Below are positions 49,998 through 52,541 of a stretch of DNA of 52,541 nt, piece after piece. The notes below the pieces were generated by a model. It made no database searches and had not been told where the DNA came from. It saw only the letters and a program-made list of their open reading frames with translations. The position numbers and the translations under genes were made by a program. Source of the DNA: a gamma proteobacterium SCGC AAA168-P09 (lineage in GTDB: Bacteria; Pseudomonadota; Gammaproteobacteria; Magnimaribacterales; D2472); NCBI GenBank assembly GCA_000385055.1, contig ARRL01000003.1:123460-176000 (forward strand), written 5' to 3'. The stretch's first letter is position 1. Each line of letters begins with the position of its first letter.

Positions 49998-50915
49998 ATG
50001 TTAAAACAAAGAACACTAAGAAATCCAATAAAAGCTTTAGGGATTGGTCTTCATACAGGTAAAAATATCTCTATGGAACTCCTTCCTTCAAAAGTAAATA
50101 CTGGAATTAATTTTATTAGAACAGATATTGATGAAAGTTTTTTAATACCAGCTATTGCCGAAAATGTTGGAGACACAAGCCTGTCCACAGCACTAATTAA
50201 AGATGATATTAAAATTTCTACGATTGAACATTTATTATCAGCAATTGCAGGTCTTGGCGTCGACAATTGTATAATTAAGGTTGATGGTCCTGAAGTTCCA
50301 ATTATGGATGGAAGTTCTAGTCCTTTTGTTTTTCTTATTCAATCTGCTGGGCTAGAAGAGCAAGATGCTTTAAAGAAATTTATAAAGGTTAAAAAAGAGA
50401 TTGCTGTTTCTAGAGATGATGCCTATGCATCAATAAAACCATTTAATGGTTTCAAGGTTGCTTTTAAAGTTGATTTTGATCACCCTGTTCATAAAAAACT
50501 TCCAGCCGAATCAATAATAGATTTTTCCTCAACATCTTTTGTAAAAGAGGTTTGTCGGGCAAGAACATTTGGCTCCTGGAATGAAAAGGAATTATTACAG
50601 TCAAAAAATTTAGCATTGGGTGCTAGTGTCTCAAACGCTATAGTATTTGGTGATGATGAAATTCTTAATGAGGAAGGTTTAAGATTTAATGATGAAATAG
50701 TAAAACACAAAATGTTAGATGCAATTGGAGATCTTTATTTGCTGGGAGGTAATTTAATCGGCCAGTTTTCTGGGTACAAGTCTGGTCATGCTTTAAACAA
50801 TCAATTGTTAAGAAAAATTATTGCAGACAATGATGCTTATGAAGTTGTTAAGTTTGAGAACTCTGAAAATGCTCCAATCTCATATGTAAGACCTCCATTT
50901 GGAGAAATGGAGTAA
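49998..50915 (+). CDS. lpxC: UDP-3-O-acyl-N-acetylglucosamine deacetylase
   Basis: LpxC catalyses the committed zinc-dependent step of lipid A synthesis. The 305-residue protein has His78 in [12 protein letters not shown], the zinc pair in [19 protein letters not shown] and the general acid/base histidine in [10 protein letters not shown]. Its length equals the E. coli protein. It starts 8 bases after rlmB and is followed by secA, a conserved proteobacterial neighbourhood. The presence of LpxC shows an outer membrane with lipid A. Confidence 0.97.
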   Translation: MLKQRTLRNPIKALGIGLHTGKNISMELLPSKVNTGINFIRTDIDESFLIPAIAENVGDTSLSTALIKDDIKISTIEHLLSAIAGLGVDNCIIKVDGPEVPIMDGSSSPFVFLIQSAGLEEQDALKKFIKVKKEIAVSRDDAYASIKPFNGFKVAFKVDFDHPVHKKLPAESIIDFSSTSFVKEVCRARTFGSWNEKELLQSKNLALGASVSNAIVFGDDEILNEEGLRFNDEIVKHKMLDAIGDLYLLGGNLIGQFSGYKSGHALNNQLLRKIIADNDAYEVVKFENSENAPISYVRPPFGEME

Positions 50916-50955
50916 TAAAAAGAATTTGTTAAATCCTTATTTAAAACTAAAGTAG

Positions 50956-52541
50956 ATGTTTAATCCTTTAACAAAAATATTTGGTTCTAGTAACGATAGG
51001 GTTATTAGTAAGATGATGAAGCATGTAAATGCTGCAAATGATATCGAAAATTTATTATCTTCAAAACCTGACGAGTATTTTAAAAAATTAAAAATTGAAT
51101 TAAACGAAATTTATATAGAAAGTAACAACGATATTTATAGCATTCTTCCTACTGCATTTGCTGCTGTAAGAGAGGCCTCTAAGAGAACGTTAGGATTGAG
51201 ACATTTTGATTCCCAGATGCTTGGTGGTATTTCTCTTGCTGAGGGTAATATTGCTGAAATGAAAACAGGTGAGGGGAAAACCCTTGTTGCAACTCTGCCA
51301 GCTTATCTTAATTCGGTTATTGGCAATAAAGCAATATTAGTAACTGTAAATGATTATCTTGCAAAACGTGATGCTGAATGGATGCAACCAATCTATGAAT
51401 TTCTAGGCCTATCTGTTGGAGTTATTTTTTCAAATCAGCAACTTGATGAAAAAGAAGATGCCTACAAAAAAGATATTATATATGCAACCAATAATGAGTT
51501 AGGTTTTGATTATCTAAGAGATAATATGGCTCACTCTGTTCAAGAGCGTGTCCAATGTTCTTTAGATTTTGCAATTATTGATGAGGTTGATTCTATTTTA
51601 ATAGATGAAGCTAGAACACCATTGATAATCTCAGGGCCATCTTCTGAAAGCTCTGAAATGTATAAACAAATTAAAAAATTTATTCCAAGCTTGATTAGAC
51701 AAAATAGACAGCCTACTGAAGAGGAGCCACTATTAGATCATGAGAAAGGTCATTACTTTGTTGATGAAAAAAATAACACAATAGAGTTAACTGATGATGG
51801 GTATATATTGGTAGAAGATTTATTACAAGAATCAGGTCTTCTTGGTGATTCTGGTGGTTTATATTCAATTTCAAATTTAAAGATTATGAAATTTGTTCAA
51901 GCAACCCTGAGAGCAAATTTCTTATTTAACAAAAATGTCCACTACTTAGTTAGAAATAATCAAGTTTTACTCATAGATGAACATACTGGAAGAACTATGC
52001 CAGGAAGAAGAATGAGTGAAGGTGTTCACCAGGCCTTAGAATGCAAAGAAAATGTTCCAATTCAAAGAGAATCTCAAACATTAGCCTCTACAACTTTTCA
52101 AAATTTCTTTAGGTTGTTTTCGAAACTGTCTGGCATGACGGGAACAGCAGATACTGAAGCTACAGAATTTCAACAAATATATGGACTTAGTGTCATTATA
52201 ATTCCAACCAATGTTCCTATGGCTAGGGATGATCATAATGATCTTGTTTTTTTAACAAAACAGGCGAAATACAACGCCTTAGTAAAAGAAATCCAAACAC
52301 TTAGATTAAAATCTGCTCCAATTTTGGTAGGAACAGTTTCCGTAGAATCGTCTGAACAAGTCTCAGAATATTTAAAAAATCAAAGAATTCCTCATCAAAT
52401 ATTAAATGCTAAGCATCATGAAAAAGAAGCTGAAATTATAGCTAATGCTGGCAAGCCTGGAATGGTTACCATTGCAACAAATATGGCTGGAAGGGGTACA
52501 GACATTGTTTTGGGTGGAAAAAAAGAAGATCAGTCTCAAGA
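50956..52541 (+). CDS. secA: Preprotein translocase ATPase SecA (C-terminus beyond window)
   Basis: SecA is the motor that drives substrates through SecYEG. The first 528 residues are present. They include the start MFNPLTKIFGSSNDRVISKM, Walker A MKTGEGKTLVA, the DEAD-type Walker B IIDEVDSILIDEARTPLIIS, SGMTGTADTEATEF, the preprotein cross-linking region and NMAGRGTDIVLGG. The gene runs off the right edge. The spacer after lpxC is 40 bases and holds no secM. Confidence 0.97.
   Translation, partial: MFNPLTKIFGSSNDRVISKMMKHVNAANDIENLLSSKPDEYFKKLKIELNEIYIESNNDIYSILPTAFAAVREASKRTLGLRHFDSQMLGGISLAEGNIAEMKTGEGKTLVATLPAYLNSVIGNKAILVTVNDYLAKRDAEWMQPIYEFLGLSVGVIFSNQQLDEKEDAYKKDIIYATNNELGFDYLRDNMAHSVQERVQCSLDFAIIDEVDSILIDEARTPLIISGPSSESSEMYKQIKKFIPSLIRQNRQPTEEEPLLDHEKGHYFVDEKNNTIELTDDGYILVEDLLQESGLLGDSGGLYSISNLKIMKFVQATLRANFLFNKNVHYLVRNNQVLLIDEHTGRTMPGRRMSEGVHQALECKENVPIQRESQTLASTTFQNFFRLFSKLSGMTGTADTEATEFQQIYGLSVIIIPTNVPMARDDHNDLVFLTKQAKYNALVKEIQTLRLKSAPILVGTVSVESSEQVSEYLKNQRIPHQILNAKHHEKEAEIIANAGKPGMVTIATNMAGRGTDIVLGGKKEDQSQ

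Overview
The window is AT-rich DNA from a marine-type, streamlined gammaproteobacterium. Three things point there: the gene order (ispB beside rplU-rpmA, ssb-uvrA beside the alpha ribosomal operon, tRNA-tuf-tRNA-secE-nusG, rnr-rlmB, lpxC-secA), lipid A synthesis (lpxC), and TonB receptors, which require an outer membrane. Very short spacers, many ATGA and TAATG overlaps and the reduced forms of several proteins recall SAR86-like plankton. That placement is inferred from memory of gene order and style; no tree was built. No gene-free stretch exceeds 300 bases. The longest spacers are a leader of about 160 nt before rplJ and a gap of about 120 nt between two tRNAs. I see no insertion sequences, phage genes, CRISPR arrays or rRNA genes.

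Layout. 1-421 (minus): rpmA (cut by the window edge) and rplU. 511-3199 (plus): ispB, fabA, fabB, for quinone side chains and unsaturated fatty acids; the ispB frame is broken at a run of seven A. 3219-4539 (minus): a crotonase-family enzyme and ssb. 4610-7426 (plus): uvrA. 7429-34791 (minus): an almost unbroken block of ribosomal, transcription and export genes. In transcription order it runs nusG-rplK-rplA, L10 leader, rplJ-rplL-rpoB-rpoC, then rpsL-rpsG-fusA, then rpsJ through rplQ (S10, spc and alpha clusters fused). Upstream of it on the same strand lie tRNA-Tyr, tRNA-Thr, tuf, tRNA-Trp and secE (34796-36843). 36900-38328 (plus): birA, msrA and a second tRNA-Thr. 38334-40981 (minus): two coupled exported amidohydrolase-family genes. 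41052-45044 (plus): a zinc alcohol dehydrogenase, a small exported protein, a His/Asp-rich TonB receptor and a MerC-like membrane protein. 45122-47713: a second TonB receptor. 47778-52541 (plus): a short RNase R-like gene, rlmB, lpxC and the start of secA.

How it works together. Most of the window makes the translation apparatus, RNA polymerase and the Sec translocase. Recognisable sigma-70 promoters precede rplU, rpsJ, rpsL and the tRNA-Thr-tuf unit. Three of them carry the same GCCAC element just after the -10 box, which suggests common growth-rate control. The ribosomal operons have lost most of the leader space used for autoregulation in E. coli, but the L10 leader remains. The accessory region (38334-47713) looks like outer-membrane nutrient uptake: a probable zinc or other divalent-metal receptor module beside an unusual enzyme and pseudoenzyme pair.
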